A stretch of DNA of 64,000 bases from Cupriavidus taiwanensis LMG 19424 (GCF_000069785.1 NC_010528.1:1674001-1738000); one strand, 5' to 3'. Shown: positions 38,677-47,439, counted from the stretch's first letter. The notes: generated by a model from the sequence alone, not told the origin. Translations and numbers: made by a program.

Positions 38677-40023
38677 ATGGCGCGCGCGCGGCACGGCAAC
38701 CGCCTGGACCTGTGGATGAACGGGATCCCGGTCGGCCATTGGGAAACCGGCGCCGGCGGCGACCGGCTGGTCTATCGCGAAGACTGGATCGCCGACCCGC
38801 AAGGACGCCCGCTGTCCCTGTCGCTGCCATTCACACCGGGCAACCAGCCGCATCGCGGACCCGCGGTGGCCAACTATTTCGACAACCTGCTGCCTGACAG
38901 CGATGTCATCCGGCGCCGGATCGCGGCGCGCTACCGCGCCGGCGGCACCGACGCCTTCGCGCTGCTGGCCAAGGTGGGGCGCGACTGCGTCGGCGCGATC
39001 CAGATGCTGCCGCCCGGCGAAGCGCCCGAGGCACTGCAGACGGTCAGCGGCCGTGTGCTCACCGAGGACGAGATCGCGACGCTGCTGCACGAAACCACGT
39101 CGGCACCCGTGCTGGGCCATCGCGAGCCCATCGACGACCTGCGGCTGTCGATCGCCGGCGCGCAGGAAAAAACCGCGCTGCTGCGCTGGCGCGGAACATG
39201 GCAGCTGCCGCAGGGCAGCACGCCGACCACGCACATCTTCAAGCTGCCGCTCGGACTGGTCGGCAATATGCGCGCCGACATGCGCACGTCGGTCGAAAAC
39301 GAATGGCTGTGCGCGCAGATCGTGGCCGCCTATGGCCTGCCGGTGGCGCAGTGCGAGATCGCACGCTTTGCCGGCACCAAGGCGCTGGTGGTCGAACGCT
39401 TCGACCGCAGGCCGTCGAGCCGCGGCACGTGGCTGCTGCGCCTGCCGCAGGAAGACATGTGCCAGGCCACCGGCACCTCGGCCTTGCAGAAATATGAGTC
39501 CGACGGTGGACCCGGCATCCGGCAGATTGCCGAGATCCTGTCCGGATCGCGCGCGGCGGCCGCCGACCGCCGGCATTTCTTCATGGCGCAGGTGGTGTTC
39601 TGGCTGCTGGCGGCAACCGACGGCCATGCCAAGAACTTCAGCATCGCCCACCTGCCGGGCAGCCAGTATGAGGCGACGCCGCTGTATGACGTGCTGTCGG
39701 CGCACCCGGTGATCGGCCGCGGCCGCAACCAGCTGGCACCGCAGAAGGCCCGGCTGGCGATGGCGCTGCATGGCAGCAACCGACACTATGCCATCCACGA
39801 GATTCGCCGGCGCCACTGGTTCGCACAGGGCCAGCGCATCGGCTTCTCGCCCGCCGAGGTGGCGTCCATCCTGGACCACGTGACCGGGCAGACCGCGCAG
39901 GTGATCGACACAGTCGCATCGGCATTGCCGGCAGACTTTCCGCCGGATGTGGCCGACGCGATTTTCGACGGCATGCGCCGGCACAGCCGCAGGCTGGCGA
40001 CGCGCGGCGAGGCGGACCTGTGA
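38677..40023 (+). CDS. hipA: HipA-type serine/threonine kinase toxin
   Basis: A 448-residue HipA kinase. It has the N-terminal Couple_hipA domain (LDLWMNGIPVGHWE... FDNLLPD), the Gly-rich loop SIAGAQEKTALL, FKLP, VVERFDR, the QEDMCQATG motif, the catalytic loop DGHAKNFS (Asp315) and the metal Asp338 in PLYDVLSA. In E. coli HipA phosphorylates glutamyl-tRNA synthetase to trigger persistence; the target here is unknown. All key residues are intact. I chose the ATG 10 bases after GGAGG; a GTG at 38671, overlapping the hipB stop, is an alternative. Confidence 0.92.
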   Translation: MARARHGNRLDLWMNGIPVGHWETGAGGDRLVYREDWIADPQGRPLSLSLPFTPGNQPHRGPAVANYFDNLLPDSDVIRRRIAARYRAGGTDAFALLAKVGRDCVGAIQMLPPGEAPEALQTVSGRVLTEDEIATLLHETTSAPVLGHREPIDDLRLSIAGAQEKTALLRWRGTWQLPQGSTPTTHIFKLPLGLVGNMRADMRTSVENEWLCAQIVAAYGLPVAQCEIARFAGTKALVVERFDRRPSSRGTWLLRLPQEDMCQATGTSALQKYESDGGPGIRQIAEILSGSRAAAADRRHFFMAQVVFWLLAATDGHAKNFSIAHLPGSQYEATPLYDVLSAHPVIGRGRNQLAPQKARLAMALHGSNRHYAIHEIRRRHWFAQGQRIGFSPAEVASILDHVTGQTAQVIDTVASALPADFPPDVADAIFDGMRRHSRRLATRGEADL

Positions 40024-40069
40024 ACGACGGCGGACGCCGGCGGCAGGACCGATACAGCGGAAGGGAAAA

Positions 40070-40144
40070 TGGTGCCCATGGGCAGGATCGAACTGCCGAC
40101 CTCTCCCTTACCAAGGGAGTGCTCTGCCACTGAGCCACATGGGC
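40070..40144 (-). tRNA. tRNA-Thr (anticodon GGU)
   Basis: Read on the minus strand: acceptor GCCCATG/CATGGGC, D arm GCTC...GAGC, anticodon stem CTCCC/GGGAG with loop TTGGTAA (anticodon GGT), T arm GGCAG-TTCGATC-CTGCC, and encoded CCA. All stems pair; 75 bases including CCA. Last in a cluster of three. Confidence 0.96.
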
Positions 40145-40176
40145 GGGTGTTCCGGCGTGGGACCACGCGGAGGATT

Positions 40177-40252
40177 TGGAGCGGGAGACGAGTCTCGAAC
40201 TCGCGACCTCAACCTTGGCAAGGTTGCGCTCTACCAACTGAGCTACTCCCGC
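40177..40252 (-). tRNA. tRNA-Gly (anticodon GCC)
   Basis: Minus strand: acceptor GCGGGAG/CTCCCGC, D arm GCTC/GAGC, anticodon stem CAACC/GGTTG with loop TTGCCAA (anticodon GCC), T arm GCGAG-TTCGAGA-CTCGT, encoded CCA. 76 bases. Middle gene of the cluster, 6 bases after tRNA-Asn. Confidence 0.96.
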
Positions 40253-40258
40253 GTACTT

Positions 40259-40334
40259 TGGCTCCCCGACCTGGGCTCGAACCAGGGACCTGCGGATTAA
40301 CAGTCCGTCGCTCTACCGACTGAGCTATCGGGGA
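40259..40334 (-). tRNA. tRNA-Asn (anticodon GUU)
   Basis: Minus strand: acceptor TCCCCGA/TCGGGGA, D arm GCTC/GAGC, anticodon stem CGGAC-type with loop CTGTTAA (anticodon GTT), T arm CCTGG-TTCGAGC-CCAGG, encoded CCA. 76 bases. First of the three, closest to the promoter. Confidence 0.96.
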
Positions 40335-40360
40335 ACATATCGCCGTTCAGCGAAGCGCGA

Positions 40361-40389
40361 ATTCTACAACATGATCGCGCCGAATTGAA
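40361..40389 (-). promoter_or_regulatory. Candidate promoter of the tRNA cluster
   Basis: Minus strand: TTCAAT (40389-40384), 17-base spacer, TAGAAT (40366-40361), followed by a G+C-rich stretch before the tRNA-Asn 5' end 27 bases downstream. A GC-rich discriminator is usual in stringently controlled tRNA promoters. The -10 is a good match; the -35 is weak. Confidence 0.55.
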
Positions 40390-40441
40390 AGCCCCGTTTT
40401 GAAAGCTCTTGCAGCGTTGCGTTCAGGCCTTGCGCCAGCGG

Positions 40442-41524
40442 TCATGCAGCGCCGCGCAAGCCATGCCGTGGCGCCTGCCGGTCGACGTCGATCACTGCCT
40501 GCGCGAACGCCGTGGGCGCTTCCTGCGGCGGATTGTGCCCCACCCCGCCGTTCAGGGTCCGGTGTTCATACCAGCCGGTGAACTTGCCGGCATAGGCGCT
40601 CGGCTTCGGATGCGGCGCGCCGTTGGCATCGCCCTCGATGGTGATGGTCGGCACACCGATGGTCGGCGCCGTGGCCAGCCGCTGCTCGATCGCGTCGAAC
40701 CGGGCCTCGCCGGCAGCAAGGCCTTGCCGCCAGCGGTAGTTGTGAATGGTGATGGCGACGTGGTCGGGGTTGTCGAGCGCGGCGGCGCTGCGCGCGAACG
40801 TGGCGTCATCGAAGTTCCACTTCGGCGACGCCAGTTTCCAGATCAGTTTGGCAAACTGGTGCGTGTATTGTCGGTAGCCAGCCTGGCCGCGGTCGGTGGC
40901 GAAATAGAACTGGTACCACCACTGCAACTCGGCTTCCGGCGCCAGCGGCTGCCGGCCGGCGGCCTGGCTGCCGATCAGGTAGCCGCTGACCGAGACCAGC
41001 GCGCGCACACGCTCCGGCCACAGCGCGGCCATGATGTCGGCGGTACGCGCGCCCCAGTCGAAGCCCGCCACCACGGCGTTCTGCACCTTGAGCGCATCCA
41101 TCAGCGCGATCATGTCCACGGCGATGGCGGAAGGCTGGCCGTTGCGCAGGGTGTCGGCCGACAGGAACGTGGTCGAGCCATAGCCGCGCAGGTAAGGCAC
41201 GATCACCCGGTAGCCGCGCGCCGCCAGCAGCGGCGCCACGTCCGTGAAGCTGTGGATGTCATAGGGCCAGCCGTGCAGCAGCAAGGCCACCGGCCCGTCG
41301 GCCGGGCCGGCCTCGGCGTAGCCGACGTTGAGCACGCCGGCGTCGATCTGCCGGATCGATGCAAAGCGCGTATGCGTGCCCGGCGTGAGGGTGGGCAAGG
41401 CGTCGGCTCCCGGCACACCGACCTGTGCGCGCGCGGCGCGCGACAGGCCCAGCGAGCCGGCCGCGAGCGTCACCGCGGCAGCACCCAGAAAGCCCCGACG
41501 GGGCAGGTTGATGGCGTTCGGCAT
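40442..41524 (-). CDS. Exported alpha/beta hydrolase, epoxide-hydrolase-like
   Basis: A 360-residue precursor with a twin-arginine-type signal (PRRGFLGAAAVTLAAGSLGLSRAARAQ), so Tat export is likely. The fold shows the oxyanion motif HGWPYDIHS, the nucleophile elbow GFDWGARTA (Asp, as in epoxide hydrolases and haloalkane dehalogenases rather than Ser), WWYQFYFATDRG, and the catalytic histidine near GGVGHNPPQEAP. Substrate unknown. The ATG has AGGAG 7 bases upstream. A set of 13-bp repeats lies about 125 bp upstream. Confidence 0.88.
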   Translation of the reverse strand: MPNAINLPRRGFLGAAAVTLAAGSLGLSRAARAQVGVPGADALPTLTPGTHTRFASIRQIDAGVLNVGYAEAGPADGPVALLLHGWPYDIHSFTDVAPLLAARGYRVIVPYLRGYGSTTFLSADTLRNGQPSAIAVDMIALMDALKVQNAVVAGFDWGARTADIMAALWPERVRALVSVSGYLIGSQAAGRQPLAPEAELQWWYQFYFATDRGQAGYRQYTHQFAKLIWKLASPKWNFDDATFARSAAALDNPDHVAITIHNYRWRQGLAAGEARFDAIEQRLATAPTIGVPTITIEGDANGAPHPKPSAYAGKFTGWYEHRTLNGGVGHNPPQEAPTAFAQAVIDVDRQAPRHGLRGAA

Positions 41525-41649
41525 GTTGTTCTCCTGTATGCGTGGTGTGAGTCCGAACGCAAGTCTAGGAGGCCGACGCAAGCGGCATGTGTCTGAAACC
41601 GGGGCCTTGTGTATCGCCGTGTATCCGGGCCGGGAAGGTCCTATACGAC

Positions 41650-41688
41650 GATACAAAGCGGCGATGCAAAGCGGCGATACAAAGCGGC
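41650..41688. repeat. Three 13-bp direct repeats upstream of the alpha/beta hydrolase gene
   Basis: GATACAAAGCGGC, GATGCAAAGCGGC and GATACAAAGCGGC run head-to-tail; a fourth begins GATATGC. Further upstream of the hydrolase ATG, GTATCGCCGTGTATC near 41610 carries the same hexamer inverted. They lie between the hydrolase gene and the 3' end of the next gene, so binding of a regulator is plausible. Confidence 0.65.
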
Positions 41689-41717
41689 GATATGCGGGCT
41701 GATCGCTTCCTGCACAC

Positions 41718-42650
41718 TCAGGCGTAGGTTTCGAGATTCCCCGTCACGGCGGGTTCGCTCCAGGCAAGCCCCGGCCGGAGGCGATGCCCCAGGTCGCGCC
41801 CGGCGACCTCGGCGGGCGGCACCGCATACCGCTCCGGCTGGCGATCCACCCGGGCCGGTGGTTGCTGCGCATCCAGCTCGAGGCAATGCTTGAAATCGCT
41901 CGCTGCCAGGCGCGCGCCGATAAACTTGCCGAATGCATCGAGCTGGACCTGCGAGGTCATGCCGGCGCTGCCGCCAATGGCCGGGCAGATGATCCACGTC
42001 GTTTCGCCGCGGGAAAACAGGTGCAGCCGCCTGGCCTGGTCCGCCGGCCGCAGCGCGTGCTCCTCGCCCGCGATGCCCTCTAGCGAGAACGCTTCGATAT
42101 ATTCCTCGGCATGGCGGTGGCTCAGGCAAATGACCACCTTCGGACGCCAGCGCTCGCAGGTCCGGGCGATGAAGCGGAAGCGTTCGCCCTGCCGGCACAA
42201 CGTGACATAGCGCTTCTGCGGAATCAGTTCCGGCTGCCCCCGGAACGCCTTGGACCACGTCGTTCTGCCGTCGACATGCGCGGGCAGCGGGAACAGGCTC
42301 AGCCGGAATTCCGCGCCGGCCGGCGAGTAGAGATGGTTCCAGTAGTAGTGTTCCCAGTCGTTGTCGCCGAGCCGCGCCCCAAGCGCCTCGGCGCGCGCGG
42401 CCGCCATGATGCGCGCCACGCACTGGTGGCCGAACCACCTGGCCATGTCTTGTCGATGGTGTTGGCGAAACACGGCGTCCCAGGCCGGTGGTGCCAGCTG
42501 CGGATTAAGCGGCGCGACGATAGGCTCGGACCACGCCGGGCTTCGGTCGCATATCCAGACGGCAGCCCTTGGATTGCCGCCCTCCATTCCGACGTAGGAG
42601 GCAAAATACCGGTCCAGTTCCTGACGCGTGAACATCCGTGAATGCTGCAT
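41718..42650 (-). CDS. Unknown protein, paralogue A (shared with 46618-47439)
   Basis: A 310-residue soluble protein that I cannot name. Blocks nearly identical in the paralogue 4 kb away are: LDxYFASYVGMEGGNPxAAVW near the N-terminus, AWDA, HLYxPxGAEFxLSLFPLP (about 107-125), WSKAFRxQPELxPxxRY, WRPKVVICLxxRHA (about 169) and CPxxGGxxGM (about 220). The GNP-AAVW-x-C-D-x-S-P start and late KVVICL strand loosely recall the uracil-DNA-glycosylase fold, which is a guess. This copy has about 50 extra C-terminal residues. AAGGG precedes the ATG; a start at Met6 is possible. Confidence 0.7.
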   Translation of the reverse strand: MQHSRMFTRQELDRYFASYVGMEGGNPRAAVWICDRSPAWSEPIVAPLNPQLAPPAWDAVFRQHHRQDMARWFGHQCVARIMAAARAEALGARLGDNDWEHYYWNHLYSPAGAEFRLSLFPLPAHVDGRTTWSKAFRGQPELIPQKRYVTLCRQGERFRFIARTCERWRPKVVICLSHRHAEEYIEAFSLEGIAGEEHALRPADQARRLHLFSRGETTWIICPAIGGSAGMTSQVQLDAFGKFIGARLAASDFKHCLELDAQQPPARVDRQPERYAVPPAEVAGRDLGHRLRPGLAWSEPAVTGNLETYA

Positions 42651-43303
42651 TTTATCCCTTGCTGCTTAGTGGGACCCCCAATATTAAATGCCGCAGCATG
42701 CCGCCGCCGCGATGGGCGTACGTACTGCCGAGGTCATATGCCATTGTTTTTTAAACAGGCCAGGAAAATAGACGGATGCGAAATACCCCTCCCCCGAGCG
42801 GCATGCTTCCATCGGTTCTTATAATGTCCCGGACCCTGCTTTGAGTAATTGGAACAGGCGTGTCCCGGCGCACGGCGCCGCCCTTGCGGCTAGTCCGGTC
42901 GCGGGAAGTCGAGAGCCACCGCTGGCCCCGATAGGACGCTTTGCGTCTGCGCTTATTTAATCAGGCCGAAGCTTATTCATTATTTTACTTCCCCCAGAAA
43001 TACAAAAAATTACAAATATTACGAACCTGACAATCATTTTTTCTCGCCAGACAAGCGAGAACGCCGATCGTCAAACGCACCATGGCGGTGCCGGCCCGGC
43101 TGATTTAGGGCTCTATAGCCCTTTCTTGATTGAGATGATTTTATCCAAAGCTTTCGGATATAGGAATTTCAATCTTCTAAGGTCTGAAATAAGCAATCTG
43201 CTGCGGCGCAATATATTTTGGGCGCGATTTTCCATCCCCTCGCCCGAGGGGATAAAAAACAGCTGACGGATTACCGGAACCGAGGGGTCGCCGCGCTTGC
43301 GGC
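42651..43303. other. AT-rich non-coding stretch
   Basis: About 650 bases without a convincing gene. Bases near 42950-43040 and 43120-43230 are much richer in A+T than the rest of the window. An inverted repeat, ATCCCCTCG/CGAGGGGAT (43234-43253), is followed on the plus strand by six As. A TATAAT occurs at 42820-42825 but lacks a -35 element and a downstream gene. A 41-codon frame on the minus strand near 43113-43240 has no usable ribosome binding site. Confidence 0.5.
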
Positions 43304-44425
43304 TCAGAATCCGGAAAAGCGGATGCCGATGGAGCCGTAGCCGTAGTAGCGGTCCAGCTTGCCGGCGGTGGTCGCGTTGTAAAGGAAGGGGATGGTGCCG
43401 ACGAAGTTGTACAGGGAAGCCTGGCCGCGCAGGAACACCTCTACGTTCTTGGCCACTCCATACGACAGCTCCAGCCCCAGCGTGTGGTTGGACTTGATCG
43501 GCGCGTTGCCGTAGGACTCGGCGCGGCTGTCGACGTTGCTGCGCAGCAGGTACTGGAACTGGTAGCCGAGGCGCGCCGCGAAGCGGTCGTATTTCCAGCG
43601 CCACGATCCGCCCAGGTTCAGGTAGCCAGCGGTGTAATTGAAATCGTCGTTGAAATCCAGGCCGAACTGGCTGGCGTTGACGGAGAACGAGGCCGACTGC
43701 AGGGTGACGTTGCCCACGTTGCAGGGTGCCGCCAGCTGGCCGTTGGCGAGATTGTCCGAGCCGATGGCAACGTTGAAATTGCAGTTGCCGCGCTGCAGGC
43801 GGGTATTGAGGCTGCCAACCGTGACGCGGCTGATGCCGAGCCCGACAAAGCCGGTAAGCTGGTTGCGTTCGGTCAGCTCGCCGGAAAAGATCACGTCGGC
43901 CTGGGCCTGGACATCGTTGGCGTTGTTCACGGTGAGGCTGTTGAACGTGGTGTTGCGGACAATCACTGGCGACGAGCGGTTCAGGCTGCCGGCGTGGTCT
44001 CCCCACAGCGAGAAACGCAGCATGATGCGATCGCGCGCGCCGGCCTCGGCCAGCGGGTCATAGTGCATCGCCAGCATCCACGTATCGATGTGGTTGCGGT
44101 CCTGGCCGTACTCGATGCCGCGGCGCCAGTAGGTCGCCGATCCCGACCAGTGCGGCGAAAACTTGTAGCCCAGCATCAGCTTGCCGCCGCGGTAGTCGCC
44201 CGCGTTGTCCGATACCGGTCCCTGGCGCCCGCGCAGGTTGAAGACGTCGACGCTGCGATTGACCATGTCATAGCTGGCCTCCACGCGCACCGAGGTGAAC
44301 TCGCCGGTGGCGGGCTCGGCTTGCATGAACACATCGTCCGGGGCGGCCCTGGCCGTGCCGGCGGCACACAGCCCCAGCATCAGGGCGCAGGCCTGGTCGA
44401 GCCGGCGCTTTCGAAGCAGCTGCAT
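43304..44425 (-). CDS. Outer-membrane beta-barrel protein of unknown specificity
   Basis: A 373-residue precursor: signal peptide (to about residue 27, GTARA), then amphipathic strands throughout. The protein ends GYGSIGIRFSGF, the terminal-Phe signature read by the BAM complex. Repeated aromatic girdle residues (YWRRG, YGYGS, WRWKYDRF) are typical. Two cysteines (GNCNF, APCNVG) may form an extracellular disulfide. I do not recognise the family. GGAG lies 6 bases before the ATG. It follows the large lipoprotein gene on the same strand. Confidence 0.78.
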   Translation of the reverse strand: MQLLRKRRLDQACALMLGLCAAGTARAAPDDVFMQAEPATGEFTSVRVEASYDMVNRSVDVFNLRGRQGPVSDNAGDYRGGKLMLGYKFSPHWSGSATYWRRGIEYGQDRNHIDTWMLAMHYDPLAEAGARDRIMLRFSLWGDHAGSLNRSSPVIVRNTTFNSLTVNNANDVQAQADVIFSGELTERNQLTGFVGLGISRVTVGSLNTRLQRGNCNFNVAIGSDNLANGQLAAPCNVGNVTLQSASFSVNASQFGLDFNDDFNYTAGYLNLGGSWRWKYDRFAARLGYQFQYLLRSNVDSRAESYGNAPIKSNHTLGLELSYGVAKNVEVFLRGQASLYNFVGTIPFLYNATTAGKLDRYYGYGSIGIRFSGF

Positions 44426-44572
44426 AGGAAACTCCGAGGCCACTGGGCGAGCCTCATGCCCGGCGCGTTCCGATGGAAGCGCCCGACGCAGACAAAACAT
44501 GACCCGGTCGGCCCTGGCACGCAAGGCCTGCGGTACGCGGCCGGCGGCGCGCGTGAGGATGACCGGGAGCCT

Positions 44573-44599
44573 GGCCTTCCGCCGTGCCGGCGGAAGGCC
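44573..44599. terminator. Strong hairpin after the lipoprotein gene
   Basis: GGCCTTCCGCC, loop GTGCC, then its exact complement: an 11-bp perfect stem 24 bases beyond the lipoprotein stop on the minus strand. There is no U-tract, so it may stabilise the mRNA 3' end or act with Rho rather than be a classical terminator. Confidence 0.4.
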
Positions 44600-44622
44600 T
44601 TCGCTATGGCGCTAAGCGCTGG

Positions 44623-46332
44623 TCACGGGTTGAGCGTGACCGTGGTCTTGAGGCCGTCGCCGACCACCATTTCGGCGTCGGTCTTGACCAGTGCCGTCTT
44701 GGCGAATGCGACGTCGTTGTTGAGCAGCATGCCTACGCGCACGTCCCGGCCCGGGCGGCCGGTGGTGGTGGCGAAGGTCACCGGGAAGGTGCTGGTCGCC
44801 TTGGGGGTGAGCGCGTCGACCTGCGCCTGGCTGAGCGCGCCGGAAGACCTGAGCTTGCCGAGGAAGGTGGTGAACGGCAGGTTCAGCGAGCCGCCGTTGG
44901 CGCTGGAGAACAGGCTGTCGGCGGCGGCGTTGCTCAGGCTTGCGGCGACCGACAGGTTGCCGCTGACACGGAACGAATACGCGGTGTTGGCCGGCACCAC
45001 CGCATCGACCAGTTGCGAGCCGTTGAAGGTCAGCGTCACGTTTTCGATGATGACATCGACCTGGTTGCCGCCATAGGTATAGCTCAGGCCGGCACGCACC
45101 TGCGTCGGGCCGCCGTTGAAGGCATCGCCGTTCTGCGCCACGCCGACCTGGATCGCATCGAGCGAGCCGCCGGTGGCAGTGATGTTGTCGGTGATCGGCT
45201 GGGTCACGCCGTTGATGGTCAGGTTCGACAGCACCAGCGAGTTTTTCAGCCGGACCGCATCGGCCACGCTGTTGATGGCGCCGGCGTCGACTACGCCGCC
45301 GAGGTTCGCGGCGACCTGCTGGATCTGTGCGGCACTGCCGCTCGATACCGCGTCGCCGAGTTGCGCCAGCCCCGCCGCGTTCGCCGCATTGGCCAGTGCG
45401 CCGGCCGTGACCGCCTGCACCAGCGCCGTGGTGGTGGCCGCCTGGGCACTCTGCGTGACGATGTTGATCGACCCGCCCTCGATCAGGGCCGACAGCGTTT
45501 CGGTGGGGCTGCTGCTGACGTCGATCGCTTCCAGCGCGGTGCTGACGCTATCCACTTCGCTGGCGATCACCGGCGCGGCCAGCGCAGCCACGTTGGTGGC
45601 CACGGCGCCGATGTTCGACTGCAGGCTGGTGGGCAGCCCCGCTTGCGCGTTCTGCACGGCGCTCGACACCACGCCCGCCACCAGCGCACCGCTGCTCAGG
45701 TCCGCCGTACCGGGCGCGCTCGCTACCGCGGTGGCGACCGCCTTCGACGCCGCCGCGGCCGAATCCGCCGGCGTCAGCGTGCCGCCTGCGCCCAGCCCGT
45801 TCAGGGTCTTGGAGACATGGTCGACCAGTTGCTGCACCACCACCGCCGCGCGCAGCGCCTGCGCATCCTGCATCGGGTCGAGCGTCGCCAGGTCCTTGCC
45901 TGCCAGGCCCAGCCCCGTCGCCAGCGGCGCAACCTGGCCTGCGCCCAGCTGCACTGTCAGCGTGGTCAGCGGCGAGACCACCTGTGTCACGCCCTCCCGG
46001 TAATCGATCGCCGGGGCCTGCAGCACGCCGGCGAACGGCAGGTTGGTGCCGACATCGGTGCCGCCGGTCACCTTCAGCGCGCTCTTGGTGCAGCCTGCCG
46101 GGAAGGTGAAATCGCCGGTGGCATTGGTGACCGCGGTCTTGTTTTCGCAATCGAGGAAGGTCACGGTCGAGCCCGACAGGTAGAAGTCCACCGCCTTGCC
46201 GCTCACCGTGGCGGAGGGCTGGGACGGCTGGGAAGGCGCTGGCGAATCGTCGCCGCCGCCGCAAGCCACGAGCGTTGCCGCCGCGCCTGCCATGATGCCT
46301 AGGATGAAAATCTTACGGGTTTTGGTTTGCAC
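44623..46332 (-). CDS. Large secreted lipoprotein, Ala/Thr/Val-rich
   Basis: A 569-residue precursor with a lipoprotein signal; the lipobox LVACGGG gives lipidated Cys24, and the mature N-terminus is a Ser/Pro/Gln linker (GGGDDSPAPSQPSQPSATV). The following region (about 42-110, with GKAVDFYLSGSTVTFLDCENK... GDFTFPAGCTK) looks like a carboxypeptidase-regulatory-like beta domain. The long middle is repetitive and Ala-rich. Proteins annotated in this style are adhesin-like or of unknown role. A putative partner of the barrel protein encoded downstream, from position only. Confidence 0.82.
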   Translation of the reverse strand: MQTKTRKIFILGIMAGAAATLVACGGGDDSPAPSQPSQPSATVSGKAVDFYLSGSTVTFLDCENKTAVTNATGDFTFPAGCTKSALKVTGGTDVGTNLPFAGVLQAPAIDYREGVTQVVSPLTTLTVQLGAGQVAPLATGLGLAGKDLATLDPMQDAQALRAAVVVQQLVDHVSKTLNGLGAGGTLTPADSAAAASKAVATAVASAPGTADLSSGALVAGVVSSAVQNAQAGLPTSLQSNIGAVATNVAALAAPVIASEVDSVSTALEAIDVSSSPTETLSALIEGGSINIVTQSAQAATTTALVQAVTAGALANAANAAGLAQLGDAVSSGSAAQIQQVAANLGGVVDAGAINSVADAVRLKNSLVLSNLTINGVTQPITDNITATGGSLDAIQVGVAQNGDAFNGGPTQVRAGLSYTYGGNQVDVIIENVTLTFNGSQLVDAVVPANTAYSFRVSGNLSVAASLSNAAADSLFSSANGGSLNLPFTTFLGKLRSSGALSQAQVDALTPKATSTFPVTFATTTGRPGRDVRVGMLLNNDVAFAKTALVKTDAEMVVGDGLKTTVTLNP

Positions 46333-46617
46333 GCTGCTCTCCTGAGATCAATACTGCGCTACGACGAAACATGGTGGGGAAGCCTGCGCCGGTGATCCTG
46401 CCTCGCACAGGCTAAGGCGCGCCCAGCACTGCTTCTGGTGCTGCTGCCAAGCGCGACGCTGCAGGCGGATGCCGCGGCAGCAGCTTGCAAGGTCGCGGCA
46501 GGCCGCAGATAAATGCATCCGCCAATCCGTGTCACCCCTGCATGCCGGGGGAAAGCCAGTGCGCCGCCGCGCTTGCCCGCAGGCCGGCCAGGGTCGACGA
46601 CGCTCGCTGGCATGGGT

Positions 46618-47439
46618 TCATGGCAGGCTCGCCGTCTCCGGCGCCTCGCTCATGACGTGCCCGGAGAAATCGTCCGGGCGCAGCCAACGCGACAGGTACT
46701 GCCCCATCGCATCCAGCAGCACATCGGACATCATTCCCCCGGCCCCGGCCAGCGGCGGACAAAGCAGCCACGTGGTGCCGTCGCGCTCCAGCACGCGCAG
46801 CGTTTTGGGCTGGTCGGCGGGCTGCAGGACGTGCTCGGCGGCGTGTGCCTGCGCGAGCCCGAAGGCCAGGGCAAAGTCATCGGCGTGCCGCTCGCCCAGG
46901 CATATCACCACCTTCGGTCTCCAGAGCCGGCGAATGCCGTCGATGAAGGCAAAGCGGCGCCCTTCGCGGCACAGGTCGAGATAGCGCTGTCGCGGAAACA
47001 ATTCGGGCTGGCGGCGAAATGCCTTCGACCACGGGATCTCCTCGGTCGGTCGCGCCGGCAGCGGAAACAGGCTGAGCTTGAACTCGGCGCCCTGCGGGCC
47101 GTACAGGTGGCGGTCGAAGTAATGCTTCCAGTCGTGCTCGCCCAAGGTGGTCCTGAGCACCCTTGCACGCGCCGCCGACATGATGCGCGCGATCTTCTGG
47201 TGCGATTGCCAGCGCTCCATGTGATGCCGATACTTGCAGCGGTACGCCGCATCCCATGCCGTGGGTCGCGCATGCGGAATCAGCGGCACGGACAGCGGCG
47301 CCACGCCGGGATGCGGGGAGCTGTCGCAGAACCAGACCGCGGCGCCTGGATTGCCCCCTTCCATCCCTACGTACGACGCGAAATACGCATCCAGCTGTTC
47401 GCGCGTGAATACCGTCAGTGGCTCTGTGTTCTTTCTCAT
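46618..47439 (-). CDS. Unknown protein, paralogue B (shared with 41718-42650)
   Basis: A 273-residue protein homologous along nearly its whole length to paralogue A: FTREQLDAYFASYVGMEGGNPGAAVWFCDSSP, RIMSAARA, HLYGPQGAEFKLSLFPLP, WSKAFRRQPELFPRQRY, RRLWRPKVVICLGERHA and the late CPPLAGAGGM. It lacks the C-terminal extension. The ATG (MRKNTEPLTVFTREQL) is chosen because the shared part starts there; GAGG is very close to it, so a different start is possible. No signal peptide, no membrane helix. Function unknown. Confidence 0.7.
   Translation of the reverse strand: MRKNTEPLTVFTREQLDAYFASYVGMEGGNPGAAVWFCDSSPHPGVAPLSVPLIPHARPTAWDAAYRCKYRHHMERWQSHQKIARIMSAARARVLRTTLGEHDWKHYFDRHLYGPQGAEFKLSLFPLPARPTEEIPWSKAFRRQPELFPRQRYLDLCREGRRFAFIDGIRRLWRPKVVICLGERHADDFALAFGLAQAHAAEHVLQPADQPKTLRVLERDGTTWLLCPPLAGAGGMMSDVLLDAMGQYLSRWLRPDDFSGHVMSEAPETASLP

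Noticed and set aside
41650..41688. CRISPR-like array
   Set aside because: The three 13-bp units are contiguous with no spacers and no cas genes are nearby; they are simple tandem repeats.
42642..42824. 60-codon plus-strand frame overlapping the start of paralogue A
   Set aside because: No ribosome binding site, Cys/His-rich random composition, and overlap with the start of a better supported gene.
43113..43240. 41-codon minus-strand frame after the barrel gene (ends IISIKKGL)
   Set aside because: Lies in the AT-rich stretch, its ATG directly abuts the only purine-rich sequence with no spacing, and it has no recognisable feature.
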